Source: Cylicocyclus nassatus (lineage: Eukaryota > Nematoda > Chromadorea > Rhabditida > Strongylidae). From it: DNA of 64,000 bases. Below, piece after piece: positions 1 through 11,675 of this stretch. The notes under the pieces were generated by a model. The model was given only the letters and a program-made list of their open reading frames with translations, was not told where the DNA came from and did not search any database. Position 1 is the stretch's first letter. Every line of letters starts with the position of its first letter. The DNA is taken from positions 21,621,433 through 21,685,432 of the forward strand of contig CATQJL010000001.1 in assembly GCA_958299035.1 (NCBI GenBank), written 5' to 3'. The position numbers were made by a program, and so were the translations under genes.

Positions 1-59
1 AGGCATTCTGTGATGTGAGTTTGCACAGTGCACGCGTAACTGACGCCTTTACCTCCAGG

Positions 60-233
60 GTTAGTTCAACCCTCAGAGTTCATTGGCCGTATTCATCAAC
101 CATAGGGTCCGTTGATAAGTACGCCACAGGTTCGTTGATCGATACGGGTGGATTGCGTTCCGGTGGCAAACCCTACCTTATGGTTGATGAATACGGCCAA
201 TGAACCCTGAGGGTTAAACTAACCCTGCGGGTA
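60..233. repeat. Short foldback (inverted repeat)
   Basis: Bases 62-112 are repeated in inverted order at about 176-232 (the arms share the core CATTGGCCGTATTCATCAAC), leaving a loop of about 60 bases. The motif ACCCTNAGGGTT recurs just outside the right arm, and part of the arm sequence appears a third time near 258-272. This looks like a small nonautonomous foldback element or the end of a larger one. No target duplication could be identified. Confidence 0.6.
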
Positions 234-477
234 AATTTGACCCTCAGGGTTCGTTGATGAATACGGCCACTGGTTTTGCTCCAAACAAAGACCTGAAGGC
301 AAATATTCGCGCTCGAAGAATTATTGTCCGCGGCATTGTGAGCAATCTGTAAGTTGTAGCCCTTAAAGAACTCATGCACCTCATGCAATCCAATCATTTT
401 TTCATCTTTGTTTTCCATCCGAAAATGAGCGATGAAAAAAGAAAGGCGGCTTGCCCGCAACTTTCTGGCACTCACTG

Positions 478-527
478 TACATAGACAGACAGACGAACAG
501 ACTTTCAGCTTTGTATATAAGATCGTA
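478..527 (+). repeat. Retroposon 3' tail fragment
   Basis: The string acagacagacgaacag followed by tcagctttgtatataagat matches the form of the 3' end of the retroposon at 51144-51489. Such tails terminate RTE-derived or SINE-like retroposons in many invertebrates. Only the tail is recognisable; upstream sequence to about 240 may be the diverged body. Confidence 0.4.
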
Positions 528-1199
528 CTATCACAAAATTTGAAAAAAAAAGAAAATTAGCTAACGTTCATACTTATCCCGGACAAGTCATTCCGGTTGT
601 GGGCTAATGTAATTGGTCTATAAATACGGAGAAGACTTCCCTCAAAAATGTTGTTAGTAACGATCTTTCCTGAGATGAAGCTCGGCTTCTGCTCAGAGGT
701 TTTCCAAAATGGGTTCGTGTATGAACCATGTTCTCTGTTTTCTTACCTTATTGACGAGAATTGAGTAAGAATCAAGGTAAGGAGAAAGCTAACAGAATTG
801 AGTAGGATGCGCTAGGAGAAAGGATAATGCGATATGTTCTTTTTAGAAGCAGCGTTTGGGCAGATTTTCGACCTTCATTTTTCTTGCTCAATCAGGCATT
901 TTCCAGCGCTGATTCCAAGGAACTCAAGAAGGATGAGTTCTTCAAAAAAACCTTTTAAAACTATTTTGGAAGAGCTGTACAAGACTGCTCCTGGCGCTAC
1001 TCTTGTTGTTAAAGTTTTAGCAGGTCAAAGTATATGCTTTCATTGCGCTCCCCATATGAAGACGTGTCGGGGTGTAGAGAGTTAATCGCCCGGTACAGCT
1101 TGACCGAAAACAGATTGGACTTCGATTTTGGGACAAAGAGCAAGGGGATATTGTCACACATGTTATGCAGGCATATGACCAACACTCGAACGAACGCTG

Positions 1200-1715
1200 G
1201 TTCAAGAGGGTCCGGGTCAGGAGTCACACCACGTGCGGCGGCCTTTCCCCGCGCCCAAATTTTGTGCCTCATGAACACTCCCCGGGGCTAAAGTGGCACG
1301 GCGCCACAGTAGTAGGGAGGTGGGGGTGGCGGCAGATACATGACTCATGCCATAAGTAACATTTCGGCAGGAGTACTGACAGGAGCTGAGGCCTACTGCT
1401 TGACTTTGCGTTGCGGCGTCGCTTCGCGAAAATCGTGACTCCTGACCCGTACCCGGTTCAAGAAACGGGAACAGGTCCAGAGTCTCGATTTTTCGCGAAG
1501 TGGTGCCGCACACAATGTCAAGCAGTAGAAGGGCCAACTTCCGTCAATGCTACTGTCGCAATGTTACTCATGTCTTATAGTCATCTATCTGTCCCCCCCC
1601 TCACTTCCCTGCTCTGTCGCCACTTAACGCCGGAGGATTTTTATATGCGATTAAGTTGGGTGCGGCAAAGCCGCCGCTCCTAACCCGTAGGCAGGCGCGG
1701 TAGGCGTTGAGAGCA
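1200..1715. mobile_element. Foldback MITE, about 0.5 kb
   Basis: The left half (about 1200-1450) and right half (about 1470-1715) are imperfect reverse complements through their whole length. Matching blocks include CGGCGGC(C/T)TT with GCGCC/GCACC, TGGC..C with the G-rich stretch, CAGATA.ATGACT, CTACTGCTTGAC and CTTCGCGAAAA. Open frames here of up to 106 codons lie across both arms and are not genes. No clear target duplication was found, so family assignment is open. Confidence 0.7.
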
Positions 1716-3700
1716 TTTTTGGAAACGAAGTCCCCCTGACTTCGCGAAATCTTACAAGGTCCCCTAGATGTCAAAATCATTAGAAAACCCCTATCTATCA
1801 ACATAACAATAAAAAAGCGAGAAAGCGTATTCTGAGGTATCCAAAACAACAAAAAAGCAAAAAAAAGTTTCAGTTGATTAAAGGCTCTGTTATTGAGCAT
1901 GGTAATATTTTAGTGTTCAGCATGTCAAAAAGCTTTAAAGGCAGTGGCACGGCAAATCTTAACCTAGTCAAATTTGCGCTTACCTGCGGTTTTCAATACG
2001 CTGCTCCCGAAATTCCACTTTTGAAAGCTTGAAAACGGCGAAAATGAGCGTTTTTTAATGCTCTCCCCTTTGATATTGGACGAGTGGAGCAAGGCCGATG
2101 ACGCTAAATCGTGGCAGGACCCAATAATTACAGCGTTGCGGCGGGCAGCCTCCAATGGTGAGAAGGAAATTGCCAACTCGTCCAGATGCGTGTAAGATTG
2201 GCCTGCGCGTGTAAGTTTGAGAGCATTTTCTCGGCAGGGAAAGCATGCTGTGCAACCAGGATTGCACTGTTTTCATGATTAAGCGGTAAGGAACCTACCG
2301 CGTTAAAATCCCGAGTTGTTGGATTTTGCCGATCCACTGCATTTAAGAGCAACCCAACCTGTGGCCTCAAAATCTGAAAACGCATTTCTCGTCACATAGT
2401 TCAAAAGACGCATGTGATTGGATTTGCAATATCTATCAGTGCGTAGATTTATACTACCTAGGCTCAGAAAAGAAGGAAAGGCAATAATTTGATTCGCTCT
2501 CTCCACTATATGATAGATTTTCAAGCGTTCTAGTCCTATATATCAGAAAGGTCCAGAACTTATGTGAAATCTCCAGCATTTAGGCTCCGAACCAACCCAG
2601 TTGGTTTGTTGTTGGTCTAGAAACCAACAAATTCGGGTATTAAAAATCCTGTTTTTGAAAATTTTACATAATGTAGTTTGGTGATATAGTGTACACATAG
2701 CACAAATTCGGTGTTATGTGATTGTTTGTGCGCTGTAAACAAGCCATTCGTTTGTTTGAGTCTTGCTTTTGAATTGTGCTTGCGAAGAACACGATAGGTG
2801 CGAAAACCGACAGGTTTTCATCTCAAACAAGTTCGTAAAATTTTCAGAAGTCAAAAGGGAATTTTTTTCAGAGACCTTAGAAACCGACTCGTCGCGTCCC
2901 GAAGGAGGTGTCGTCCAAAGGGATTGGCTCGAGAGGGAGTGGACGAGGTTCTCAAGCTGGTGACTTGTGCGCCTATTTTCTCCTTATGGGGTGTCTGGAG
3001 GTCGGGTTTGCGTGATAGTTCTAAATAGAAGACCCACTCCCCGATCATGATAGCAACCGAGAATGTCCAAATCTGCCCGTACGCTAATTTTGAGAACAAA
3101 TCCGCAAATTCTACGTGCGATAGTAGATGGTTCTAATTCAATACTTACCCAGAAAAACATCAGCGTGGTAACCTTGAGAAGCTGCTTATCCCCTGTACTA
3201 GCAATAAAGAACATTTACTGGTTATTCTGATTGTTTGAAATTTTGAAGAGCAACTACGGCAAACTTTTCGACTCGACATAGCCGAGATGCGTCTTACGAG
3301 CCGGTCTCGTATGCCTGTATTGATAGATCGATGTTCTCGATGACCCCAGTGACCCCTGCCAGCCTCTTTAACACTTACCTGAATTGTTCCACCCCGTGAT
3401 CGTATTGTTATTTTTTCGCCTCTACATTTTTCTTGCCACTAATTTTGGAGACAAGCCAAACTCTCTTCTATAATTACCTGGATACTTCCCCGTTACGATT
3501 TGTGAATTCTTCATGCATCTAGCCTATTTTCGGCCTTAGCTGGGTCCATTATCTGCTTCTAGCCATTACCTGTCAAAATGAAAGTGCCACTGTATCCCCT
3601 GGGTCTTGTTGGCACACTCAAGTAGAGCTAAAGTTTGACGGGCCTCCCCGCTCTTCGCTGTTTACGTGAGCTGCCAATGCCAATAAAATTCAAGAACGAT
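1716..3700. other. No gene recognised; repeat-derived pieces
   Basis: No exon could be supported. Bases about 1727-1790 resemble 27034-27100 (both contain gaaacgaagtc.cc). The minus strand of about 1964-2170 resembles 62500-62590 near the Penelope element. AAAGGCAGTGGCACGGCAAA at about 1938 resembles the terminal AGGCAGTRTCTCACCAAA of the MITE at 28310, but no partner end was found. Confidence 0.4.
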
Positions 3701-3713
3701 TCTCTTTCACTGT

Positions 3714-4012
3714 ATGCAACTGTATTCAAGAACTATTGTTGCATACTTCATGGAAAGGTGTAGGGATATGGAGGAGGCTTTCCAAATGAATGGTAAGTTG
3801 AATGCCGAAGTGAAGCGCTTATCTGACGAAGTAGCAGAGCTGAAGGCTCAGAATGCTGGGAAAGTGGAATTGATAGTTGTAGTTTCGGTATCCCTGATCC
3901 ACGTTCAACATCGCCAGAGTGTATCGACAGCTACGTTGAAATCAACAAAAGAGATCCCTGGTATTCATCGGAGTGCCTGAAGAATGACAGAAAAGAGCCA
4001 CTCAAAGGATAA
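3714..4012 (+). pseudogene. Coding fragment with coiled coil, unassigned
   Basis: The plus strand encodes a heptad-rich segment (ERCRDMEEAF..., then KLNAEVKRLSDEVAELKAQN). After a shift of reading frame near 3875-3890 it encodes a second protein-like stretch (GIPDPRSTSPECIDSYVEI...) that ends at a TAA at 4010. A consensus splice donor (GTAAGTT) lies inside the first part at about 3793, so the segment may be several exons rather than one broken frame. The composition suggests a gag-like or other coiled-coil protein. I do not recognise the family. It could belong to the same gene as the fragments near 6.7-7.0 kb, which lie on the same strand. Confidence 0.3.
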
Positions 4013-6700
4013 GTCATGATCACACATGCGAAAGTCGTATTTTACGACCTCTCTGTAGCAGTTACTTCAAATTATAGTTTGTCTATGCGATCCCCTCCTT
4101 TTTTGAACCACTGATTATAATTCAGAAAGCAGATAGTCCATTGCTATGTCCGTTGACAAACGTTATGTCACTGCCCAAAAAGTGTAAAACTTCGTATTCC
4201 CTTAAAGAAACCACGCCTTATATTGCAGCGCTACCAGATCCTTATTGAGTATGTGCACAAATCGTAGCCTGTTTTGGCTCACAACGTATACATTGAGAAA
4301 AATTTTTGAATTCGAAGCTTACCAATAACGAAGCAGTTGTCAACTATGTCTTATGAGCTTCTCGCTTCATTAAGCGAAACATGAAGTTTCATTTGCCTTT
4401 GGAAGAGTTTGTCTTTACGAAAATGCGCATATCACTTGGGTTGTTAGATACTTTGAAAACACAAATGGGCTTAGCTCTTTCTATACAGCCGAGACAGTAA
4501 ATGAGATGTATATTAGACTTCATCTGTCTAGCCATCTCGCTGTGCCGAGTGCCTGCCGTTGCACAAAAGTTTCAAGTTCCAGGTGAGGCAGCGGGCCCGC
4601 CTATGCCGACAGAACAGATTTGGCAGTCATTGCAACTTTCAACTACACTATCCCGTACAGCATTTACAGGGTATTCGTGGCGGGACCCCTTGTATTTCGG
4701 GCTGTGGAGCAACACTTGACGCTACAGACGCTGATAATTCCAAATGCACTTATAAAGTCGAACTCAGGAAGAACAAGAACATTCTTTGCTCAACCTTCAG
4801 CCAAAACTTCAAGAAACTGCTTGTGGTGATCACTATCAGTTTCTTTTTGGTAGAATTATTGTGAGGTCTTTGAATCATTTCGCACTCATAGGCGATTCTT
4901 ACCACAATTTATTAGGTGTAATGGCTTTGTTCATCGCATCATTGTCTAAAGGGTGGTCATCGTTAATGCTGTGTAAGGGTTTGCTTTTCCATTTTTCTTT
5001 TATTTTTTTGGAGGCTCCCACTTTACATGACAAAATCTCCTTGCATATTTGTTCAGATTCTAATCTCATTGTGAGTCACCTTACCTTATTCTGACCTCTT
5101 CGGTGGGTTGTGGTAGGTGGCTAAGGAAGTCTTTTGCGCAAACCTATGTAGAGGGTGCTCTACTATACTCACAAAGATCTTCACTTACCACAGGAAAAAA
5201 CTGCTGTGCAACTTGAATTGTCTATCAGTGGGTTCTGGTATGTATTCTATCAGAATTCCGTCTTCTGTGTAAGCCATTCATCGCACATGGAGGCAGGAAG
5301 CTATTATGGACATTTCCACCCCTTGCCGAATGCGCTTTCATCTTTTGTGCCATCTGCTATCGTTTCCAGATCAATTATATCACTCGCAATAACGTCCATC
5401 TCTGTGAGTGAGACTCCTCTACAAACCCAAAGCTAGAGGGAATCGCACCATGGTCAGCCTATTAAACAATCACTTGCAAAGTTTCGACCGTACTTTTGAT
5501 TCCTGAGGTAACGTCTAAGAATAACCCTATCATGCAGAGTAGGTATAATGATTGGTCAACAGGCTTAAATGGCGTAGTAGAAAAATCCTATCCAGATAGA
5601 TAAAAACTTTGGGTACTCAAAAGGAATAGAGCCATTTTCTCCATCACTTATCCATTCTTCTTGACAGATGTAGATGACGTGATCCAGTGCAATATTTGCG
5701 CTTAAAAGTCATACATTACATGTTGTGCGGTACCCCCGTATATATTTCTGGTTTTCGTAGTTGCGCTTGCACATAAACGCGAAGTCGTTGAAAATGAAAC
5801 TGACTTGATGCTAGCAGTGTTAATGACAAACACTGGTGCTAGCAGTGTTAATGACAAACACTGGAAACGATGAACCTCAAAGTCGCACTTGCGATGCCTG
5901 TAAGTGAAATTTCGAAGGGCCGGGGCCAGTTTCGCCAACGAATATGAACAGAAGATACTGAGCACATATTCTCGTCTGCTCAATATGCAGTCTGATTTGT
6001 TGATGGTTAGAACTAGTGCAAAATGATAAATCTCAAAACCCTCCCCTCACGCGCATGTTTTACGCCTGTTTTCGGCAATAATTTCGCGCACTTCGATCCT
6101 CCCATTCTGTGCTGCGGCAACACATGCGCTCTGAAGAAATAAGGGATGAAAGTGCTCACGGGAAGTCATTCGGTTTTGGCTGGTATCACTATTCGCAGAG
6201 TCGAGTGCTGCTCTACAGACCGAAACGCAGAGGGTCCCGGCACGATACCCTGTAAATGTAAATGGCGGCGGGCTACTGCAGTTGATACTTTCAATTTGAA
6301 AGTTGCAATGACTGCCAACTCAGACACTCGCACCTGCCGGCGACCGTCCGACGACGGCCTTCCGGCCGGTGGCCGCTCTTTAAATCTGGGAGGAGCTAAA
6401 TACCGGCCGGTGACCGCTCCAAAACATCATACCGGCCGGCGCCGCTCTATTGTGTAAAAGTGCGCGAGCTGCACAAAATCCTTCTACAGTGCACTACATG
6501 TCAAAACAATTTCGAGATCTAGTGCATGAATACCACAATTTCGACATCTTGACCTCAGGATATCGAAACCCATCTAGATTTGGAACTTGTTTGTTGCTCT
6601 TTTCTCCTACGACGAAATTGCTTACTTACCGTCATATTTCTAGTGTGCAACTCGCGTTCTTTCGTGATTTACGTCATTGATCTTTTACTTATCTTGTAAT
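4013..6700. other. No supported gene; two small repeats
   Basis: Open frames around 4500-5440 lack convincing composition and splice context. Two local structures stand out: a perfect tandem duplication at 5809-5864, and three copies of a (C)CGGCCGGYG.CCGCTC motif at about 6358-6450. The rest is AT-rich sequence with no feature I can name. Confidence 0.4.
5809..5864. repeat. 28-bp perfect tandem duplication
   Basis: The 28-base unit beginning tgctagcagtgttaatg occurs twice with no spacer and no mismatch (5809-5836 and 5837-5864). Identity implies a recent duplication. Confidence 0.9.
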
Positions 6701-6705
6701 TACAG

Positions 6706-7018
6706 GTTTGCATACTGATGTCAGGTTGGCGCGCATTCGAGCGTGATAGTCATACATGGAAGTTAGTTAATGATACTTTGGAGCTGTGTGTATCAACAAA
6801 TTACTTTCAGGAGTGTTCGAGCAAGGAATCCGTGAGCTTCAGCTCGAGATCGAGCATGTTAGACCACTTCTAGAGGCCGCTGAACGAGGGAGAGGTAATC
6901 TAATCCTGATCACTCTCAGTGTACATTTTACATAGTTTCACAGTAGGCTGTGCTTGTAGGGTTGCCCGACATCGAATCCAGCGGAGCAGAACCAGGGCCG
7001 TCAAGGGCACTCGCAGGT
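6706..7018 (+). CDS. Possible exons of an unassigned gene (partial)
   Basis: Three exon-like pieces lie in order on the plus strand. One follows the acceptor ATTACAG at 6705 (frame VCILMSGWRAFERDSH). A second runs from an acceptor TTTCAG near 6813 to a donor GTAATC near 6895 and encodes a helical segment (GIRELQLEIEHV, LLEAAERGRG). A third, about 6960-7018, encodes LPDIESSGAEPGPSRALA and ends at donor GTAGGT. Pieces two and three join in frame. Piece one does not join cleanly to piece two, so it may be spurious. No start or stop codon was found and the function is unknown. Confidence 0.3.
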
Positions 7019-8100
7019 AGGTTGCAGATTTTCTATTTAAAATATCATGCCTCTGTGAGTCCGCTATCGAGCATAGGCGGTTTTTGCCGATCGTCCTTTT
7101 TTCGAAACCCTTATATGCTTTCCTCGATAGTGGATTCAATCCTCCTTAACCCGCATATGCATTGTTCGATCAATCTAAATCTCTTTCTGAGTGTTTTTAC
7201 AAACCTTTCTCTCATCTCCTGTTTCCAAATCAAAATGAGGGGCTTTTTGCTTTTTGCCCTTCAATGATCTCTTGTCTTTTTCTCTGGATATCTTTAGCAG
7301 CAACCCATAGGTAGCAGTTTAACGCTATTGAGGGCTCCTCAAACTCGGTTGATGATCGATCTTCATACTTGTGAACCCTTGTTGATCTCCATACTCATGA
7401 AAGCACCATTTCGCATACAAATATCATTCTGTATGATTATTATCACGTTGGTACATGGTGGGGTCAAAACCACGGATATCCCTGAAATTTGGGCTAGGAA
7501 GTAGACATGCTTCAAGAACAAATGACCCGTGGCCCTGTACCGTATGCCTACGTGACCCATAATATCGTGATATCACGGCCAGCTGTGGTATTCATGACGA
7601 GCATGTAGATGGTATAGGTTAAAACTACAATTTGCACTAAGATTTGCCTAGGGGGAGGGGGTATATAACCCGCTGAGCATGTCATATTATTTTCATATCG
7701 TCAGTTTCTTGGGTTACATGGTGTACGTTAGATGGGTAACAATTCCAAGTATGCTCAAATCTTTGCCTGGAAGGGTTTTCAAATGTGCTGATTATGATAT
7801 TGTGGTCCTCGTGCAATAACGTCTTATTGTGGACCTATGGTAGTTTGCGGCACTTGAATAGACACTTTTTAAACATATTTTTTACTTTATATCTAATTGC
7901 TATGGTGAAAACCATAATATGTGAGCAGAAGCGCCACTACCAGCACCTTTGTATTGTGCTAGCCCATTCTAAGGCAAGGAGACTTAAGCATTTGCACACG
8001 CAGCACAGCATTTTTTTTGTCTCAGAATGGATGATGTATGGGAACACTGTTGAAAAAGAAACTTTTGTGATATCGTACACCTCACTTACCAAGTAGACCA
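7019..8100. other. No gene recognised
   Basis: This is AT-rich sequence. Open frames at 7785-8096 and elsewhere show no family signature, splice pattern or composition bias that would support a gene. Confidence 0.4.
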
Positions 8101-8106
8101 GCTCAT

Positions 8107-9260
8107 GTGACCTCTTCAAGTGTCACACTGCGGCTTATGAACAAGCTTATACCATGCGCACCGATACAAGTTCCATGGTGTCTGGAGGTGCTATGCTTGC
8201 TAGCCCTGAAAAGCAATAGCACAGAGTACGGGGAGATAGAATGGCCTGATTTTTCGCATCTTCTGAGCGTATATGTGACGTGGTACAAAGCAGTAATCGT
8301 CGCACTTATAATTGTCGCACTAGCATTACTCGTATCGTACAAACTTCTACAAACGGTAGAATTACGTATCATACAATATTTTTTCGTGTGTCCATCACAG
8401 CCGCCAGTTTACCATTTCGACCCGTTATCCTTGTGCTGTGAGCTCCATTGCGGCGCCGAAAGAAAAACATACGCCCGTCATCGCTTGCCACGCACGGCGA
8501 AAGAAATGTGAGAAAGTAATGAAAAGCGTAGAGACAACTTTTATAGAAACTTATAGATATATTTTAGACATGGAAAACAAGAACGCAAGCGATCAACTTC
8601 GACGAGGACTAGAACAGGCAGTAGCACCACAGCAAGTCGAAAACGCCGCCGAGGCAGAAGAAGGAGAAATTGAACAAGAAGAAGACATCCTAATCATCGA
8701 GGAACCTCGACCACATAAAGGCGAAGACGTGCTAGAGATACTCGATGACTTTAAAGAAGACGAAGAAGAAGCAGAACAGAATGAGAGAATGAAACGAGAG
8801 CTTCACACTCAATCTCTCCAAACGCAACAAGCCATAAGTGATTTACGCATGCCCAATGAAAAATTGGAAGAGCGCCCGACATGCGCCCCAGCGCATTCAA
8901 TATGGATTCATCCACCGAGAAAATGAAAGACATTTGCGCTGCGCCTTCTGTGACGTCGCCGGCCAGCACTACTCGGACTCCTGCCCTCAGGTGTGGGACG
9001 CGGAATCAAGGGGGCGTATTTTGAACTAGGAGCGACGCTGCTACATGTGCTTCAAGGTCCTTCTGATCGTTTGTCCTGGGGGCAGGAGGTGTAGAAAATG
9101 GGCCAACCCCTGCCACCATTGCCGAACCTATGGACATCATTCCGCGGTGTGCGAATTCCCAGAAATAAGCGAGGTAGTACGGGGACGCTTGAAACGCGCA
9201 CGGGAAGCCCTCCGCTCCGATGAAAACAAACTCGAGCGCTTTACGAAAGTTCCCGGATAA
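8107..9260 (+). pseudogene. Decayed retroelement gag with CCHC-like fingers
   Basis: The 3' part encodes two cysteine-histidine clusters: CAFCDVAGQHYSDSC at about 8939-8983, and CHHCRTYGHHSAVC at about 9112-9153. They are separated by a short cysteine-bearing linker. This spacing is characteristic of gag-like proteins of nematode retrotransposons, in which such knuckles bind nucleic acid. Upstream lies a long acidic helical segment (8570-8830; EAEEGEIEQEED). Further upstream an overlapping frame (8107-8511) has one hydrophobic stretch (VIVALIIVALALLVSY) whose relation to gag is unclear. The frame shifts near 8875, and a TAG interrupts it at about 9027-9029. No protease or reverse transcriptase follows, so this is a truncated, inactive fragment. 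Whether it was LTR-type (Bel/Pao) or another class is inference. Confidence 0.75.
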
Positions 9261-9599
9261 CTGAGATGGGGCGGGAGTATCGCGGCAACGCGATTTACCC
9301 GAAGCTTCTCAATTTTGCTCCCATGAATTGCGTTATTTAGTAAGCTTATCATTACAGAAGGCAGCGTCGAGACGATGAGGGAACAAAACAAGTATAAAAT
9401 GCGATCATCAAGCAGCAAAGATTCTTCATCGCCCTCGGTTGGATCACGCATCACTTTATCCCTTTTGCCAGCTTTTCGCTTATTCTTGAGTGCGCATCAC
9501 TTCTTGAATTGCCAACAAGCAGCAACAAAAACTCCATATTCGATTCTCATTGCATTCCAGGGCGTCCTTGGTGATAATAATTTTTTTTGCCTTTACGTC

Positions 9600-10312
9600 G
9601 TATCTCTTATACCAGTGCGTCACCTCCGCTTCGCGGAGGTTCGCACTGGCTCCCTATCCGTATGCCTTTCTCATGTTCGCATGAGAATGGCTTTGAAACT
9701 CACCAAGCGATGCTGAGCATTGAACAAATGTTCATTCATGAAGCATCTCCATGTAAGATCGGTAATTCTTAGGAAAAAAACTTTGTTGCAAAGAAACAAA
9801 TGTGAATTTAAAAGGATTACTGGATTTATTCTAGTTTGATGATCGTCATAAGGATAATAGTCACCTAGAGCTACATTCGGTGCAAAAGTCTTTTCAGTTT
9901 TTCCAAATAAAACCTTTCCAAAGCGACTATCTACCGCTCATCAATTTTTGGCGCTGTTTTCGCAGAAAAGCAAACTTTCTGAGCACTTTTTGGGCTAGAA
10001 ATCATGGCGCGCAGAATTACTTGTCAGGCAAATCACAACTTTGCAAAAAGTCGAATTAGCGACCCAGTTTTGCGTGCCAAAAGGCGCGTGGACCCGTTTT
10101 ACGCGCAAATTTTGAGGGACCCGCTTATCGAACCGGCTCGTCCTTGTACATGGTGGGCCTACACGCTGGCACGGTATGTTATGCAAAATTGCAGCCCGAT
10201 GGCTTAGTTGCAGCTACCTCTATGATTTTCGTGACAGACAGATTTTCACACAGACACACAGACAGACACACAAAAAAAAACAGACGGCCTTAGCGCGTTA
10301 TTATAATAGGAT
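9600..10312 (+). repeat. Dispersed repeat, copy 1 (about 0.7 kb)
   Basis: This segment aligns in order with 60570-61285. Shared landmarks are the hairpin at the head, GGCTTTGAAACT.ACCA.GCGATGC, the CCAAAAG.CGCGTGGA.CCGTTT block, TCGTCC/TGTCC, and a tail of TTCGTGACAGACAGA followed by (CA)n and TTAGC.CGTTATTATAA. The ordered alignment and the retroposon-like tail suggest an RTE-derived nonautonomous retroposon or the 3' end of a retrotransposon. No coding frame is maintained between the copies. Confidence 0.75.
9612..9649. repeat. Perfect hairpin at head of dispersed repeat (copy 1)
   Basis: The structure is an outer stem CCAGTGCG/CGCACTGG, an internal bulge, an inner stem CCTCCGC/GCGGAGG and a TTC loop. 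The same hairpin occurs at 60575-60612 with a paired C-G to T-A replacement in the inner stem. Confidence 0.9.
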
Positions 10313-10340
10313 AACATTTTATCTCATGATCTGAAAGTTT

Positions 10341-10468
10341 TTTCCTCAATTTCCTCAATTCCTCAATACCCCATATTATGCCATATTTTTGCCATATTTT
10401 GCCATATTCTTGCCATATTTTGCCATGTTTTGCCATATTTTGCCATATTTTTGCCATATTTTGCCATA
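10341..10468. repeat. TTTGCCATAT minisatellite
   Basis: About nine imperfect copies of a 10-12 base unit (TTTTGCCATAT) occupy 10370-10468. They are preceded by three or four copies of TTTCCTCAA at 10341-10368. It directly follows the tail of the dispersed repeat. Confidence 0.9.
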
Positions 10469-10769
10469 ATCATTGAGTGCAATTCTTCTGCAATCGATGC
10501 AATAATCGTGTATCTAAACATTAATTTCATTGGCTATGTGGCCTCTCCAAGCAAATGGATGGCTCTTTCGCAACTTGTTCGCAAAATAGTAAACCTACTG
10601 TGGGTAGGGGACTACATGTCGCCAAAAGTGGGAGGTCCCGCCGCACATCTGCAACAAATACACATGTCAATACATGCACAGGCTGAGTATCTGCATTGTC
10701 CGCGCGGGGCCCTCCCCTTTCGACGCCATATAGTCCTCTACTACTATTGTTTATGAGACTTGTAATCAA

Positions 10770-11250
10770 TCGTGTAATTATTATATTTCACTTTCATTCA
10801 CGAAAGAAACATCCAATTAACTTCTTGTGAGCCAGATCCGACAAGCTGTGGTCGTGACCAGTTTAAAAGGGGAAAAGTGGAGAGTTATATGACGCTTCCA
10901 CTAATTGCTTGCAGTCGCAGCCTGTGGAAACGCCAAAATTTCAGCTACGTTTCAGAACAAATTTGCGTTGAAAGATAATAGCGATTCTTCGGGCGTTCCG
11001 CCGCTCCGCCTTAATACCATCAAATGTACAGCTGAACACAATTTTAAAACTCTTGTAAAGCTGAAAAACTTGAAGATCCAGACAGAACCTTTAGAATAAG
11101 GTAGAAGTAAAGTTCTAATTCCCAGCGCGATATTCATGGTAATTACCTAGAATCGACTACAATACAAAACTGATTTTTCTTACATTGATAAGAGCTCATT
11201 TAAAAAAAGAGAGGATGTTGTATATCTACTCGAGTGGGTGCTACTTCTGA
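10770..11250. other. No gene recognised
   Basis: This is an intergenic stretch before the left edge of the duplicated block that starts near 11270. No repeat or exon could be named. Confidence 0.4.
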
Positions 11251-11359
11251 CGAATAATTTTGTTTCTGAAGGGTAAGATAGATGCATTGTCAATCACTGA
11301 GCATTTGAAACAAAAATTCTATTGTTGAATCGAATAAAGGTCTGCTCCATTGATTCCAA

Positions 11360-11675
11360 TCAAGCTTTCTTGCAATAATCGTGGTACCTTCTCCGCATGC
11401 ACTCGTCAAGGCAGTCAAAATAATTAACTTGGTTTGACACTGCTTGACCTCTGCACTCCTCCTCGCACTGCAAAATCAAAGTAGTAGTCAAAGATTATCA
11501 TCGTTTAAATAGTAAATTCCACCTTTCTCTCAGCCTCAATGTAGCGTTTGTAGCATTTCTTACTATTACCAGAATCTTTACTTTTCTTCGCACCTTTTAG
11601 GCACATACAGTCCCACACAGAAGATACAGCACACACATGCAGTAAAAATAAAAGCAGGACCAGTTTTGGACGCAT
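11360..11675 (-). CDS. Small secreted eight-cysteine protein (paralogue 1)
   Basis: Two exons, 11523-11675 and 11360-11467, flank a 55 bp intron (donor GTGGAA, acceptor TTTGCAG) that falls between codons. The product is 86 aa. Residues 1-19 (MRPKLVLLLFLLHVCAVSS) form a clear signal peptide. The mature chain is charged and has cysteines in the pattern C.C, C, C...C, C...C, C, including CYKRYIEAE and CEEEC. It shares the intron position, the first residues and the exon 2 framework with the genes at 33359 and 37113 on the same strand. All lie in duplicated sequence, so this is a local family that grew by segmental duplication. Secretion and disulfide bonding are inferred from the sequence. The function is unknown and I recognise no named domain. 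Confidence 0.8.

Noticed and set aside
1009..1683. Several open frames of 60-106 codons on both strands
   Set aside because: They are GC-rich frames across the arms of a foldback, open by composition.
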